Assembly (NCBI GenBank): GCA_036925085.1
Contig: JAUPFP010000010.1
Location: 3,324,474 to 3,388,473, forward strand
Length of the DNA: 64,000 nucleotides
Reading direction: 5' to 3'
Source of the DNA: Brachycybe producta
Taxonomy: Eukaryota; Arthropoda; Diplopoda; Playtdesmida; Andrognathidae
Shown: positions 40,601-51,399 of the stretch, in pieces
How the letters are laid out: each line of letters starts with the position of its first letter
Position numbering within the stretch: position 1 is the stretch's first letter
Program-made: the position numbers and the translations under genes
The notes under the pieces: model-generated
The model's input: the letters and a program-made list of their open reading frames with translations, nothing else
The model's database searches: none
What the model was told of the DNA's origin: nothing

Positions 40601-43358
40601 AGACTTTCAGCATTATCATCCTTTATTCTAGTTTATAAAACACTTTGCATTTTTTCATAATGTTCCTCCTGAAAAACGCTTTGTTTGACAAATGCAAATT
40701 TTCTCAAAAACGCACGTGAGACAAAGAGAACTCCTATAAAACATGATAGCCACGCAGGCGCGACATGGGGGGGGGAGCGATAACAAAATAAATATGTATT
40801 CAGCCACCTTAAGGGTATTTTCATGTTGATATCTTACAAAATAAAACTTTTTATGGAAAAACTCGCATAAAAAGCATACTTTGTAGGATATTAACATGAA
40901 AATATACTTTAAAAACACATTCAAGTTTCTCTTCATTTTGCATCTGAAAGACAGAATAATCAAGAGTTCGAAAGGCTTTTACACTTTAAAACCAACTTAA
41001 CTTATAGCATCTCTAAATTATGTGAAAACTTTAAAGCAACTACTTCTGAATCCTCCGATACAAGAAGTGGACATTGTAGTTTCTTCGTTAGGAGTTTTCA
41101 GAAAATTGGTTTCATCTGGTGAGTTTGTGCGCGTTTAGTCTTACTTCGTGTCTCCTAATTGCGCGGTTTAAAAAAAAAACGTGTTTTACGATAGGTATTT
41201 ACGAAGTGAGGGACGTCCAACATGTCATAATCGACGAAGCCGATTCAATGTTCGACGACAGCTTCAACATGAATGTTGTCTCCTTTCTAAAGAAGTTTAA
41301 GGTATTTGTTAAAAATGTTTTGGTGCAAAATCAGTTAATTCTGCCATTAAATTATTTACTTTTATTTTTTACTTCAGTTCCACGATGTAAGTGCACCAGT
41401 AATGAGTTACGGGAAAGCCAACCCTCAGTTATGTCTGGTTGGAGCTACGTTTCCCAGGAGCTTAGATGCTATTCTCAGTGATGTCATAACTGTGAGATCT
41501 GACTTAAATAACTTGTGATAAAAAAAAATTGTGTTTTGAATGTTTCGTCTCTACCTCGTTATTCGTTTCGATCTCTACAGATGCAATCTTTAGTCAAAAT
41601 CAAAACGTCTCACGTTCATCGTCTCATGTCTCATGTGAAACAGACGTTTCTACGGCTACGAAAAGCACAAAAACCTGGTAAAAAAATGAAAAATATAAAT
41701 TTGTAAGATGACGGCAAGATCGATTTATTATTCAAATTAAAATAAACTTAAATTAAGCAAGTATTAAATGCAGTGAACGGTGAAAACAGTTTAAGATTCT
41801 TTATGAACAGTTGATTTTCGCCTTAAGAACACAACGAAACGAAATGTTCTGCAAAGCAAAGTGAAAGAAAGACCATAACGTTTCTTCGCTTCGCATCGTT
41901 CGCAACGTTTCGCAGACTATAACCATGTAGGATTCGTTTCAAACTTTTTTTTTTTTAGCTAAACTGTTGGAACTTGTAAAGGCTGACGTGCAAAATGGCA
42001 AGCAGGTTGTAGTATTTAGTAAAAACGCATCCACTTGTGACTATATTCAATTTTTACTTGTTGAAAACGGCATCAAATCAGTCAACTTCCATGGCACAAT
42101 GCGCGGCAAGGTCTCAAAACTATAAAAAAAAAACTTTAATTTCAAATTGTACAGTTTAATAATCATTTAATTATTTTTAACTGTAGTTCAGACATGGCAG
42201 ATTTGATATGTTTCAGCAGGGACTTGTGGATGTACTTTCATGTACCGATTTGGCTTCTAGAGGACTCGACATGAACAAGGTAAAGTTTCTATTTCAAAGG
42301 GAAAAAATTCGCTCATTTTGTAATTGTCTTTCATAACATTAAAAACATCAAAAAAAGGTTCACCATATTATTAACTACGATTTTCCTATGTTCGTTTCGG
42401 ACTACATCCATCGTGCTGGGAGAACTGGACGTATTGGAAGCAGTGGGGACACTGGTCACGTCACCAGTTTTATTGCCACTTTACGAGAGGTGGAACTGGT
42501 TAAAAAGATAGAGGTGAAACAACATCAGGATTTGATGTAAAATAAGTGTGTGTGTGTGTGTCCCAGCTGGAACGATTTTTTGAAGGGGAGCCATTCTAAG
42601 TGAGACGACACCAAGGGTTGGAGGTGGAGGCTAGCAGTGACGTGAAGGTACTGAAAAAAGAATAAACAAGCAAGCAGTTAACTAGCATAAAGAATACGTT
42701 GTGGTCAGGTTCAATAATTGCATATGCTTTTTGCTATTTAACCGGTCATTTGTTTATACTTTTTTTTTACTACATTCACGTCACTGCTAGCCTCCACCTC
42801 CAACCCTTGGTGTCCTCCCAGTAAGAACCGTCTCCAACCCCCCTACCGCAAAAAAATCGTTCCAGTTTATTTAAATAAAAATATTTTTAAATAAATATTC
42901 CAACAAAAAAATTGAATATTTATTTATTCATCTATTTTAAAAATTTCTGAAGTTTAAATTACTAAAAACAAGAAACAATCACAAGTCGCCTAATAAATAT
43001 TATTAATTATGGAGAATGTTGCAATTCGATAAAACTCTTTTATGACGTTTTTTTTTTTTCAGTAAAATTGACTTTCGGTCTCGTAATAAACTTACATAAT
43101 GAAAATTAAAATAAACAAGTTAAAAGTTCGAATTTCTATGAAAAACATTTAAAAATGAAACATTAATTTTTTTATTGAAAAAAAAAATCATGTGATTTAA
43201 ATTTGGTATTATTCAGCCCTAAATAACACATTGAATTTCTTGTTACATTTTTGTTTTATTGGTTTTCGATTGATTTCAAATAGATGGCGGCGAGGAGAGC
43301 TGAGGATTTGCCCAACGTCAATGCCAATATTACGAGACAGTTAAACAAACATCTTTAA
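37628..43358 (+). CDS. DDX28: DDX28, mitochondrial DEAD-box protein
   Basis: ATP-dependent RNA helicase family member; vertebrate DDX28 acts in mitochondrial RNA granules and large-subunit ribosome assembly. Exons: 37628-37720, 37943-38236, 39181-39291, 39364-39564, 40058-40129, 41037-41118, 41195-41301, 41378-41491, 41581-41677, 41959-42110, 42187-42279, 42358-42513, 43284-43358. All phases fit; 548 residues (human 540). The N-terminus [18 protein letters not shown] is basic, without acidic residues, like a mitochondrial presequence. Family marks: [41 protein letters not shown]. Motifs: AETGSGKT 183-190, GRELA, DEAD 298-301, GAT 342-344 in place of SAT (as in human DDX28), [16 protein letters not shown] 490-497. 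The TPG element is degenerate (SSLG). The acceptor at 41036 is the weakest junction. Start: the first ATG after an in-frame TAG at 37604. Poly(A) signal at 43429. Confidence 0.93.
38390..38605. repeat. Short AT-rich tandem repeat in DDX28 intron 2
   Basis: Units of about 24-26 bases: ATTTAAATCGCGATTTAAAT, CAAGCAATTTAAATCGTGAC. Each contains the palindromes ATTTAAAT and, in part, TCGCGA. Around nine imperfect units. Confidence 0.75.
39620..39970. repeat. Inverted repeats in DDX28 intron 4
   Basis: ATTATTTGGGTTCCAAGGTT (39756) and AACCCAAATAATATTATCGG (39808) are complementary around GTCAAAAACTCGACAGTTAA. ACGTCCCCGTCTGTATAAAA and CTCATACAGACGGGGGACGT form a second adjacent hairpin at about 39840-39883. 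GCGCTTA/GTAACC outer blocks continue the symmetry. This is probably a small foldback element. Confidence 0.6.
40274..40808. mobile_element. Family G foldback element, complete, TTAA-type site, nested in family H
   Basis: 535-bp palindrome from GGTGGCTGAATATTTATTTT to AATAAATATGTATTCAGCCACC. The right flank is TTAA (40809-40812); the left flank is CTAA (one change). Arms include GACGCAAAAACGTC, TTTATTCTAGTTTATAAAAC. The flanks on either side (ATCAATCATC and GGGTATTTTCATGTTGAT) are the two halves of a family H element, so H was present first. Lies in DDX28 intron 5. Confidence 0.82.
42565..42866. mobile_element. Palindromic MITE in DDX28 intron 12
   Basis: Left end CTGGAACGATTTTTTGAAGG, right end CAAAAAAATCGTTCCAG. 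The arms share ACACCAAGGGTTGGAGGTGG and GGCTAGCAGTGACGTGAA. About 300 bp; the centre is AT-rich. The left arm has lost some bases relative to the right. Confidence 0.78.
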
Positions 43359-43428
43359 AACGAAACTTCAATTTAATCACTTTTTGTATTATTCATTATG
43401 TAATATTATTATTGCCGAGTTTTTACTT

Positions 43429-43434
43429 AATAAA
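43429..43434 (+). terminator. DDX28 poly(A) signal
   Basis: AATAAA, 71 bases after the DDX28 stop at 43356-43358. It is the first canonical hexamer after the coding end. Confidence 0.65.
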
Positions 43435-43782
43435 TGACAAGTGTGCGAAAGCAGTGACTCAAATCGTTGAAATTTGAATTTCATTCTTTTGTTATCAAAT
43501 TTGACCCACAAGGTGGGCCATAAATCACGAACGGATTTAAAAATATATATATTTTTTTTGTTGTAATTTTTTTTTAAGTGTTTCTTTTGAATTTTGTAAT
43601 CAACAAGTGGGAAATTAATGATGGAAAAATTCACAACTGAACAAACAAACAAAACCCAGTTGAATTTCAAAATCAGAACTTGATTACTCTCGCATAGATT
43701 ACTGCCGTCACTTTAATCTCACGTTTGTGGTAGTGACTGTATGGCGTGTGTGTGTGTGTTTTCTTACGTCAGACGGAGTCAT

Positions 43783-44425
43783 CGGGCCTAAAGCTCCGTT
43801 CTCACAGTGACACTGTTGTCATCTTGCAGTAGTGTCATCGTGGGAACAATTTTTAGTGCCACCGTCACTGTGTCGTGGCAGTTGTATCGCCTATCAAAAT
43901 GTTTTGATAGGCGACACCGTGGCACTAGTGCTGTCACGACACTATCGTCAACTTCCCCCACACTCAAGCAACCACTAAAGTCTCGTTTTCACGATTTTCA
44001 CTATCATCGTGCAGACCACATGATAAGTCACTATCGCACTGTTGCGAGAGCACTATTATACTATCTCGTTTGACTAGATAGTTGATAGTACTATTGCGAT
44101 AGTAATAGTAACTATCATAATTTCTATCACCGTGCATAGAAAACTGTCGCAATGGTAATGGTTCTTGAATGAACACTTGTAGTGAATTATTCGCTTTGTA
44201 GGGAAATTTGGCTTCTGGAGGGAGATGCAACACTGTTGTCGACTCAACACACATTTCTTAACTGCTTGTGTGTGTTTTGTGCTGTCAAATATCACTGTCA
44301 TGGCAGGACTTATCACGTTACTTCAAGACATGTAGACAGTTGCTATCGTGAGAGTGAACTATCGCAACTTTCATGACAGCTACTCTCTCACGAAAGAACT
44401 ATCACCGTGAAAACAAGGCTTTACG
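43783..44425. mobile_element. Foldback element rich in CACTATCG words
   Basis: Left end AAAGCTCCGTTCTCACAGTG, right end ATCACCGTGAAAACAAGGCT. The interior repeats CACTATCG/CGATAGTG in both directions and includes a perfect stem CGCCTATCAAAATG / TTTTGATAGGCG at 43889-43914. A similar AAAG-C start is seen in families J and the 57444 element. Confidence 0.6.
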
Positions 44426-45559
44426 CAAGATAGTAGATCTAATTCTTAAGAAATACAAAAGTGTCGATACTGACGTCACAATGATTCTACAGTCTACGGC
44501 ACGAGATTATATAAAAAAAAAAACGAATGAAGAAACCCGGTAATTGCACTCCGAACTTTGTCACTTCAAGTTTTAAAAGAAGTTCTTCATTTTTTTCTAT
44601 TCTTGTTTCAATAGCCAATTCGTATTATTCTATTTCATCACACTTTAGAAATTGTTTTGGGGGTCAAAATAGAACAAAGAATTTTTTTTTTACCAATTGG
44701 AAAAAAAAAAAAATTGCCCTTGCGTTTAGTTTCACGTGGACATCACGCGTTATGGAAATTTTTCTGTGTAAAAAAATAACATAAATAAAAATTATAAAAT
44801 TGTCAATTGTTTTAGATGAGTGGAGTTTTTGAAAACAAGTGTTCATTATTCTGAACCGATAATAATTTTCAACTGAAATGAATTTTTAAAAAAAAATATT
44901 CTCTATATGATTCGATTTACTTTAAACTGAGAAATGTTGAAATAGTTTGAAATAAGGGGCTAACTAAAAAACACTTTTGAATTTTTGGGAATTTTGGACA
45001 GAAAAGAACTGACAATATGAGCTAAAAAAAAATGGAACCTCCATACTTACAACATGACTTTGGGATTTAGGATGTGTGGATTTCGATTTCAAGCTAAATG
45101 CAAATTTAATGATTTTATTTTAAATCATTAAATTCGCAATCAAAATAAATAAAAATTCAAAACTACTATTTGTTGAGCATAAAATCCAAATTTCAAAATC
45201 AATGCACAGCGGCCTCATTACAGAAAAAAAAGACCATAAATTTGTGACAAGTTGCAATAAATTCGCACATTCAGCTCCACATGACTTTCTAACAATCACA
45301 AAAGCAAATTTCCATAACAATATTATATGACCAAATACTGCCATATCTTATGATTTACATACTGGTATTTAGCAGTCATTAATATTATCCTTAGCTCATT
45401 TAGAAATGGCACCTGCCTATACTGTAAGGAACAACAAATTGCCATTGGTCACATGACAAGGACAGTCTTTGACCTTTGAAGATAAGGAGCACAAGTAATT
45501 AGCATAAAACGGCACAACTGCAACAATGATCACTCGATCTTTTTTGCTCAACTACGTCG
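44426..45559. other. Intergenic DNA, nothing recognised
   Basis: AT-rich. Includes an inverted pair TTTAATGATTTTATTTTAAA / TCATTAAATTCGCAAT near 45108-45140. No coding or RNA gene signature. Confidence 0.4.
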
Positions 45560-45790
45560 ATTCTAATTCCGTACCACATGATCACATCATTGGCACGTGG
45601 ACGCACCTTTGATTTGATTTAAACGCATCCATTCTTTTAATGTTCATGTTTCTGTGCAAGAAAGAATAAAGTGTTTATAATGAGAAACTGCGTTGTCTCT
45701 ATGTTCGGTGACTATCCCTTCTCTAGACATGCTGGAGACACCATAGGGCAAGAAAGCATACGGATCCCTTACGGAGCAACAAGTCTTCAA
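45560..45790 (+). mobile_element. LTR-retrotransposon-like fragment, copy 2
   Basis: Second copy of the sequence at 36530-36800: ATCACATCATTGGCACGTGG, ACGCACCTTT, GAATAAAGTGTTTATAATGA, GAAACTGCGTTGTCTCTATG, CATACGGATCC. Adjacent 45840-46210 holds repeats of GATTCGAGGGTTTCGAGAAC (two 40-bp copies near 46118-46190). Confidence 0.4.
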
Positions 45791-46261
45791 GAAGGAAAAT
45801 GAAATACAATTAATGGCGACCAGAAGTGGATGGTAACCATATCCTTCTGGATCTCCTTCCTCTCGAATCTTGAAAAATATTCCAGATTCGAAAACTCGAA
45901 TCTTGGCTCTTTTTTCGTCCTTTGGATCGTTCGAATCCTACTCAAATGACGTCCAATAGAAGCGTTCACTAACTTTCGGTGGCCGGACCCGGATCACCTT
46001 GTGGCGACCCTGAGCGCCACACTGTTATTTTTATTATTAATAATATAATATATTTAATATTATTTCATTTATTTGTATTTTCTTAATGAATAATACAGGA
46101 ATCTTATACATGTATGAAGGATTCGAGGGTTTCGAGAACCTTTTACGATTCGGATTCGAGGGTTTCGAGAACCTTTTACGATTCGGATTCGAGAAAATTT
46201 AGGATTCGTCCCACCTCTAGTATTCAAATTAACTCCAAAAAGGATTTCAAATTGGTGGACA

Positions 46262-46330
46262 ATATTCTAACAGTGGTCTGACAAGTATAAAATAACAGAC
46301 TTCTTTTAAAATAAAACAATTTTGGCCAGT
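46262..46330 (-). mobile_element. Minimal LINE reverse transcriptase fragment
   Basis: The minus-strand translation reads CFILKEVCYFILVRPLLEYC PPI, which matches the LVRP-x-LEY-C-x-P-x-W block found after the RT core of LINEs. Only about 25 codons are recognisable. Confidence 0.45.
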
Positions 46331-46440
46331 GGCGTAGCTAGGATTGGCTGAGCCCTCCCCCCCGCCGCGTAAAACTTTGCGCCCCCCCCCTTCCTCCGGG
46401 CCGCTTAAAACTTTGCGCCCCTTTACCTTCCCCTCCACTT

Positions 46441-46790
46441 ATCCCTCACACGGGTGCTATTTTGATGAATGGCAGAACAGTCGGAAGGTTAGGTTTAGTA
46501 AAATGAAGCTTGTTGCAGGGGGTCTGGGGGCACAGCCCCCCCTCCCATTTTTTAGAGTATTTAAATCAAATTTGTCAATTTTTCCGACCGTTCCTCCCAT
46601 TGAACAAATTAGAGAATAGTCGGAATAATGGACTAATTTGATTTAATAATTCTTAAAGAAAAGTCGGGGTCTGCGGCCCCCCCCCCAGACCCCCTGCAAC
46701 AACTTAATTTTACTAAACCAAACCTTCGGACTGTTCCTACTATTTTTCTGACTGTTCGGACCGTTTATCAAAATAGCACCCCTTAAAAAA
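46441..46790. mobile_element. Palindromic element with C/G-run loop arms
   Basis: GTGCTATTTTGATGAATGG, AGTCGGAAGGTTAGG and TTGCAGGGGGTCTGGGGG on the left return inverted on the right (CCCCAGACCCCCTGCAACAA, CCTTCGGACTGTTC, TATCAAAATAGCACC). Adjacent 46329-46440 (GGCGTAGCTAGGATTGGCTG) resembles 51359-51390. Confidence 0.7.
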
Positions 46791-47687
46791 ATGTCTATGC
46801 ACAATAAACGAAATGAAAGTCGATTTATTTTCGAAAATAACTGAATAAATTAAGCGAGTGATTCGGAATCCTTTCGGAATCCACTCCCCCCCCCCCCCCC
46901 CCCCCCCGCAGTTGCTGGTCTTGCGGTTCCCTAACTACGACCCTGACTTTGGTCCTCAAAGCAAGTGTTTCGTCAGGTAAAACGTTTAATTGTCCACGAT
47001 ATGCAGATTTTTTTTTTTGGACAAGTGTTGTTCTGTTGACCCAAGACCTATCTTATTAAACTAATTAATTGAAAATTTATTGATTAAGTGTAAATTAAGC
47101 TGCACAGACTCAACTATGCTGCTGGAGTCGAAAACGTCCTCATTGAGACGGGAAGTGTGTACTTTGGTATATGAGTAATCGACCAATGACCATCTGTAAG
47201 TTCCTCATAACAAAACAGATTAAAAAACGTGAAATTAAAATATGATTGATATCCGACCAATTAACTTTGGTTTTTTTTTTCTTTTTCTATTATTTTGATG
47301 ACGAGCCAAAAATCCTTGCAAATTATTTGTATGAAATTTGTTCTTGATCATTTCAACACACTTTTTTTTGGGGGGGATGAGGTGAAGGTAAAAGTTCGAT
47401 TCCAAAGCTCAGAATCAACACACATCGATATAAATATATTTATAATGATAATATATTATACATTATCATTGATTATCAATCAGTGATAACACGTGATTAC
47501 AAAAATTGCATAATTATTTGTAAACAATGATCTTACTTTTATAAAACTTAACAATTCACCTAACACCTTCTTTCTCTTCCCCATCACAATAAAAATTTAA
47601 ATTGGAATTGAGCCTCATCATGAGAAGAAGTTTGTGACGTCAGAAGGGTAAACAAAAAAATTTAGAATCGTGTCACTTAAAAGTGAA
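46791..47687. other. Intergenic DNA, nothing recognised
   Basis: Contains C-runs at 46887-46907 and G-run at 47368-47378. No coding or element signature that I can support. Confidence 0.35.
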
Positions 47688-47985
47688 TTCTTTAGGAGAG
47701 ACCGCGAACGATGACGGCGACCGGACTTGTTTCATTAAGTTTATATCTGAGCAGTGCCTCTGATGTGAACGTAACCGGCGACCCGAATGCGTGACCGGCG
47801 TCTCTATTCCGTGCATCAGCGACTATACTGCTCCCGAGAGTAGTCTGGTCGCGGTCATGGTGGTAGAAGACTCTCTCTCTTACCTTGGTCTTGTGACACA
47901 CAACAACGACCTGCCTGGAATCACAGAGGGGCGCGAACGCAACTAGGTCTATAGTCGCGAAAGACTGCAGTCGCGGTCGGTCCTA
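47688..47985. mobile_element. Short inverted-repeat element
   Basis: Left end TTCTTTAGGAGAGACCGCGA, right end AGTCGCGGTCGGTCCTAAAG with AATTG beyond. The GC content is higher than its surroundings and the interior has GGTCGCGGTCATGG. AATTCTTTAG before and CTAAAGAATT after complete the symmetry. Confidence 0.6.
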
Positions 47986-48289
47986 AAGAATTGAACTTTT
48001 ATGTCTGATAGAAAATGAATGACAGCAAACGTTTAAAACCTGCTGGTAGGCCTGTCCAACCCAAAACGTTCTGCGACTCTGCGAGCCACTTTGACGAGCT
48101 ACAATTGTCTGTGGTCCACACACAAAATATTTAAAACAATCTTTTAAAAATAAAACATTAATGCCTAAGATTTTATTTTTTCCACAAAACGTAGAACAAA
48201 ATATCTCAAATACTTTATCATATTTTGCGAATTCTAAGAAACAACAATCCAATTGCTACTGAAAGTTTTAAGAAATTCCTATCATGACT

Positions 48290-48720
48290 AATTTTGAAGA
48301 CTGAAGTTCTTTAACTTCTCTTTGCTGACGACACGTTAATTTACAGTGAGTTACAAAACACCCTCGATTGGAATCACTATGGGTAGACTTGAAGGCAATT
48401 TGAAAGTTGGTGTGTTTCATGGCAACTTCAGTTGAATCAAGGGAAATACAGTGTGATGAGGGTAACAACGGGGTAGAAATCCATTGGCTTCTTCTTCCTT
48501 ATGTTTTGAATAACATACTACATCAGAAAGTTAATTCTTATAAATACTTGGGGGTTACATTGACAAGGAATCTGTCTCAGAAGCAGCATATGTTGATAAT
48601 GTCACAAACAAGGCATTACAAATGCTTCGTTTTTGTCAACAATCATTGGGTACTTGCTCTGAGCAAGTTAAAATTGCGCTGATTCGACCTCGTCTTGAGT
48701 ATTGGCTGCAGTGTGGGGGC
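48290..48720 (+). mobile_element. LINE reverse transcriptase relic
   Basis: Successive fragments in changing frames fit one RT: LTSL-ADDT-LIYSEL-like near 48310-48350, WQLQLNQGKYSVMRV near 48415-48460, SYKYLGVTLTRNLS near 48536-48580, NKALQMLRF and LGTCSEQVKIALIRPRLEYG to about 48710. These are in the order of jockey/CR1-like LINEs. Many frameshifts; inactive. Confidence 0.75.
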
Positions 48721-48721
48721 G

Positions 48722-49365
48722 ACTGAATAAGCGCCAAATTGAACAAACGCCAAACTGAATAAGCGCCAAATGGAAGAAACGCCAAACTGAATAAAAGCCA
48801 AAAATTTGGCGGTTATTCAGTTTGGCGTTTGTTCCATTTGGCGCTTATTCAGTTTGGCGTTTGTTCCATTTGGCGCTTATTCAGTTTGGCGTTTGTTCCA
48901 TTTGGCGTTTATTCAGTTTGGCGGTTATTCAGGTTTTTTGTAAATTCTGATGGTCCAAAAGCTTTTATAGACGTCAGACTGTGCAGATTTACACCTAACC
49001 TAACCTAACCTAACCAAACCAAACCTAACCAAACCAAACCAAACCAAACCAAACCAAACCAAACCAAACCAAACCAAACCAAACCAAACCAAACCAAACC
49101 AAACCAAACCAAACCAAACCGAACCAAACCAAACCAAACCTAACCTAACCTCACATTTTGGCGGTTATTCAGTTTGGCACTTGTTCAGTTTGGCGTTAGT
49201 TCCATTTAGCGCTTATTCAGTTTGGCGTTTGTTCCATTTGGCTTTTATTTAGTTTGGCGTTTGTTCCATTTGGCGTTTATTCAGTTTGGCGTTAGTTCAG
49301 ATTGGCGTTTGTTCAATTTGGCGCTTATTCATTTTGGCGCTTGTTCAATTTGGCGCTTGATCAGC
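48722..49365. repeat. Inverted and tandem TTTGGCG repeat with telomere-like core (family K)
   Basis: Built of TTTGGCGTTTGTTCCATT and TTTGGCGCTTATTCAG blocks, first inverted (48723-48815: AATAAGCGCCAAA) then direct to 49365. At 48991-49151 lies a pentamer tract of ACCTA at both edges and ACCAA in the middle, about 32 units, resembling interstitial arthropod telomere repeat. The open frame 49222-49479 is repeat sequence. Confidence 0.85.
48991..49151. repeat. ACCTA/ACCAA pentamer tract
   Basis: Roughly 32 consecutive pentamers. ACCTA (TAGGT on the other strand, same as TTAGG register) at the ends, ACCAA through the middle, one ACCGA. A derived telomere-like tract is one reading; a simple repeat grown from GGTT words is another. 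Confidence 0.85.
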
Positions 49366-49825
49366 GCCACTGCAGTGTGTGTGTGTGTGTGGAATACCCA
49401 CTCTGTAACATTTAACTCATGCGGTGAAAATGGTCCAGTGTATGGATTATGTTTGCAGCAGATACAAGTTTACGGATAGTGTTACTGAAATGCTAGTGGG
49501 GCTTCATTGGGATAGTTTAAGAAATTAGTTTAAGTATGTTTAAGAAAATGTGTACATGGTCAATGTCCGAAACCACAGTATAGTGATATATGTAAATCAT
49601 TGTATTTGGGAAGGGGTGACCACTTGAGGAAAATTAGAGAGATTTTTCTAAGACTAATTCCTATTACTGGTCTTTTTTTTTCCAAGGGTTATACGACAAT
49701 AGAATGGTTCTTCCTAAACAGGCTATTGATGATGTTATTAATGAATTGTGGGTTTAAATTTTCATGACTGCATTTATATATTTTTGTTAATATTTGCAAT
49801 GCAGGTTTTTTTTGTAGTTATTATA

Positions 49826-50330
49826 CAGGGTGTCCATAAACACTTTGCCTGATTACAAAAATCCACTGTACACAAACTATGCAAAGTACAAGCAAACGGT
49901 TTTCATCTATTTGTTGCCACACTCATAAATTTTTCCTGTTCAATTTTCCAGGCGTCGTTGCAGGAAGAAGCGCAATGTGTTTTGTGGTTTCATGAAACGA
50001 AATCGACAACTACGGTTCAGCGAAACTTTAGAACGGAATATCGACGAGAACCACCGGATGTTAAAAGCATTAAACAGTGGTATCTGAATTTTAAAGAGAC
50101 TGATAGTGTTGGAGATTTGAAAAGAAGTGGGCGACCAACTGTGACTCAAGCCAATGTCGATGACCACAGCGCCGCCTGGACTGTTTACGTGCTGGAAAAC
50201 CGGGCAGGAAAAAAACTTAATGAGTGTGGCTACAAATAGGTGAAAAGCGTTTGCTTGTACTTTGCATAGTTTGTGTACAGTGGATTTTTATAATCAGGGA
50301 AAGACTTTATGGACACCCTGTATATTGCAT
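49826..50330 (+). mobile_element. Mariner-like deletion derivative with DUF4817-type N-terminus
   Basis: Inverted repeats of about 90 bp start CAGGGTGTCCATAAACACTT and end GACTTTATGGACACCCTG, flanked by TA (49824-49825, 50331-50332). The interior 49937-50239 encodes LQEEAQCVLWFHETKSTTTV, RNFRTEYRREPPDVKSIKQW and DLKRSGRPTV, the DNA-binding N-terminal module found in many arthropod mariner-type transposases. The catalytic domain is deleted, and the right inverted repeat closes the frame in YVLENRAGKKLNECGYK. Confidence 0.88.
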
Positions 50331-51399
50331 CTTGCAGCTCTTGGATCTTAAGGTCCCTCTGCCATAGGCCAACTGGCTGCTTGCAGAGTATTTTTTTTTT
50401 TGTAATTGTAATTGTAATTATAACAATGAAAAATATTGAGCATTGTTATTTCTAAATTGGTACTCAAAACAAGAATAATTTCAATTGGATGATAGGGAGA
50501 GTCCGGGGCCCGGGCTGCAAAAAATAACATGGCAGACCGTGGGTTAGCCAGGCCTGGTTTAAACAAAGGGTTCTTGAATTCGTTTGTCAGAGAAATTGAC
50601 AAACCTAAATTTTACGTCACAAACCTCATCTTACAGTGAGGAAAGATTAAAAGTGCTAAAATTCAATAACCAGCTGAATGTTTTTGTGCAGCAGTTCCCA
50701 GAACGTGGTATGAAAGGGAGGTTATTTTAGGTGGTACACTAATAAGTAATAAGCATTTTTATTTATGTACACATCAGAAAAAAATATGGAGTTTTAATTA
50801 AAAAAAAAGTTAAAAACTCTTCACTAGTGGCACTGCCGTCATTTTTGATCAGTAAAATTGGTAGATACTTGTTAGGGAGAGGTTATGTAACATAAGTATG
50901 ACAAAAAACTATTTATATTTGTGATTGATTTTTTCAGTTTGAAAAATAAAAAAATCAGATTAGTTTTATATAAATTACATTTTTTTTTTAAAAAAAAAGT
51001 TCTAAAACAATTTAAATTTTTTTAAAAAAAATTAATTTTAAAAGCAAATCAATTATTCAATCATGATTTATTTTAAAATTAAAATTACAATACGATTTGT
51101 TATAAAACTATTCAAATGTAAAAGGTTTCAATTTTGAATAACTTATTTACTCAATATTTAATTACATAATTTACGAAAAGAAACTTGAAAATTTCAAGTT
51201 TTGATCAATATTTAGCACAGAAATTGTCATTCTGAATACAATACACTTCGTCCTACTTCTAGAAACCGCTCCCGAGTTAACGAGGTGTTAACTATCAAAC
51301 AGCAATATTAATATGCAAATTACAGTAAAAAAATATAGATGAATGAATTTGTTTACAGTGGCGTAGCTAGGGTTGGTTGCACCCCTAGCCGCACCGCTG
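50331..51399. other. AT-rich intergenic DNA, nothing recognised
   Basis: Includes TAATTGTAATTG repeats at 50402-50425 and A/T runs near 50970-51030. No coding signature. Confidence 0.4.

Noticed and set aside
49222-49479. 85-codon frame rich in W, F and L
   Set aside because: Direct translation of the TTTGGCG tandem repeat.
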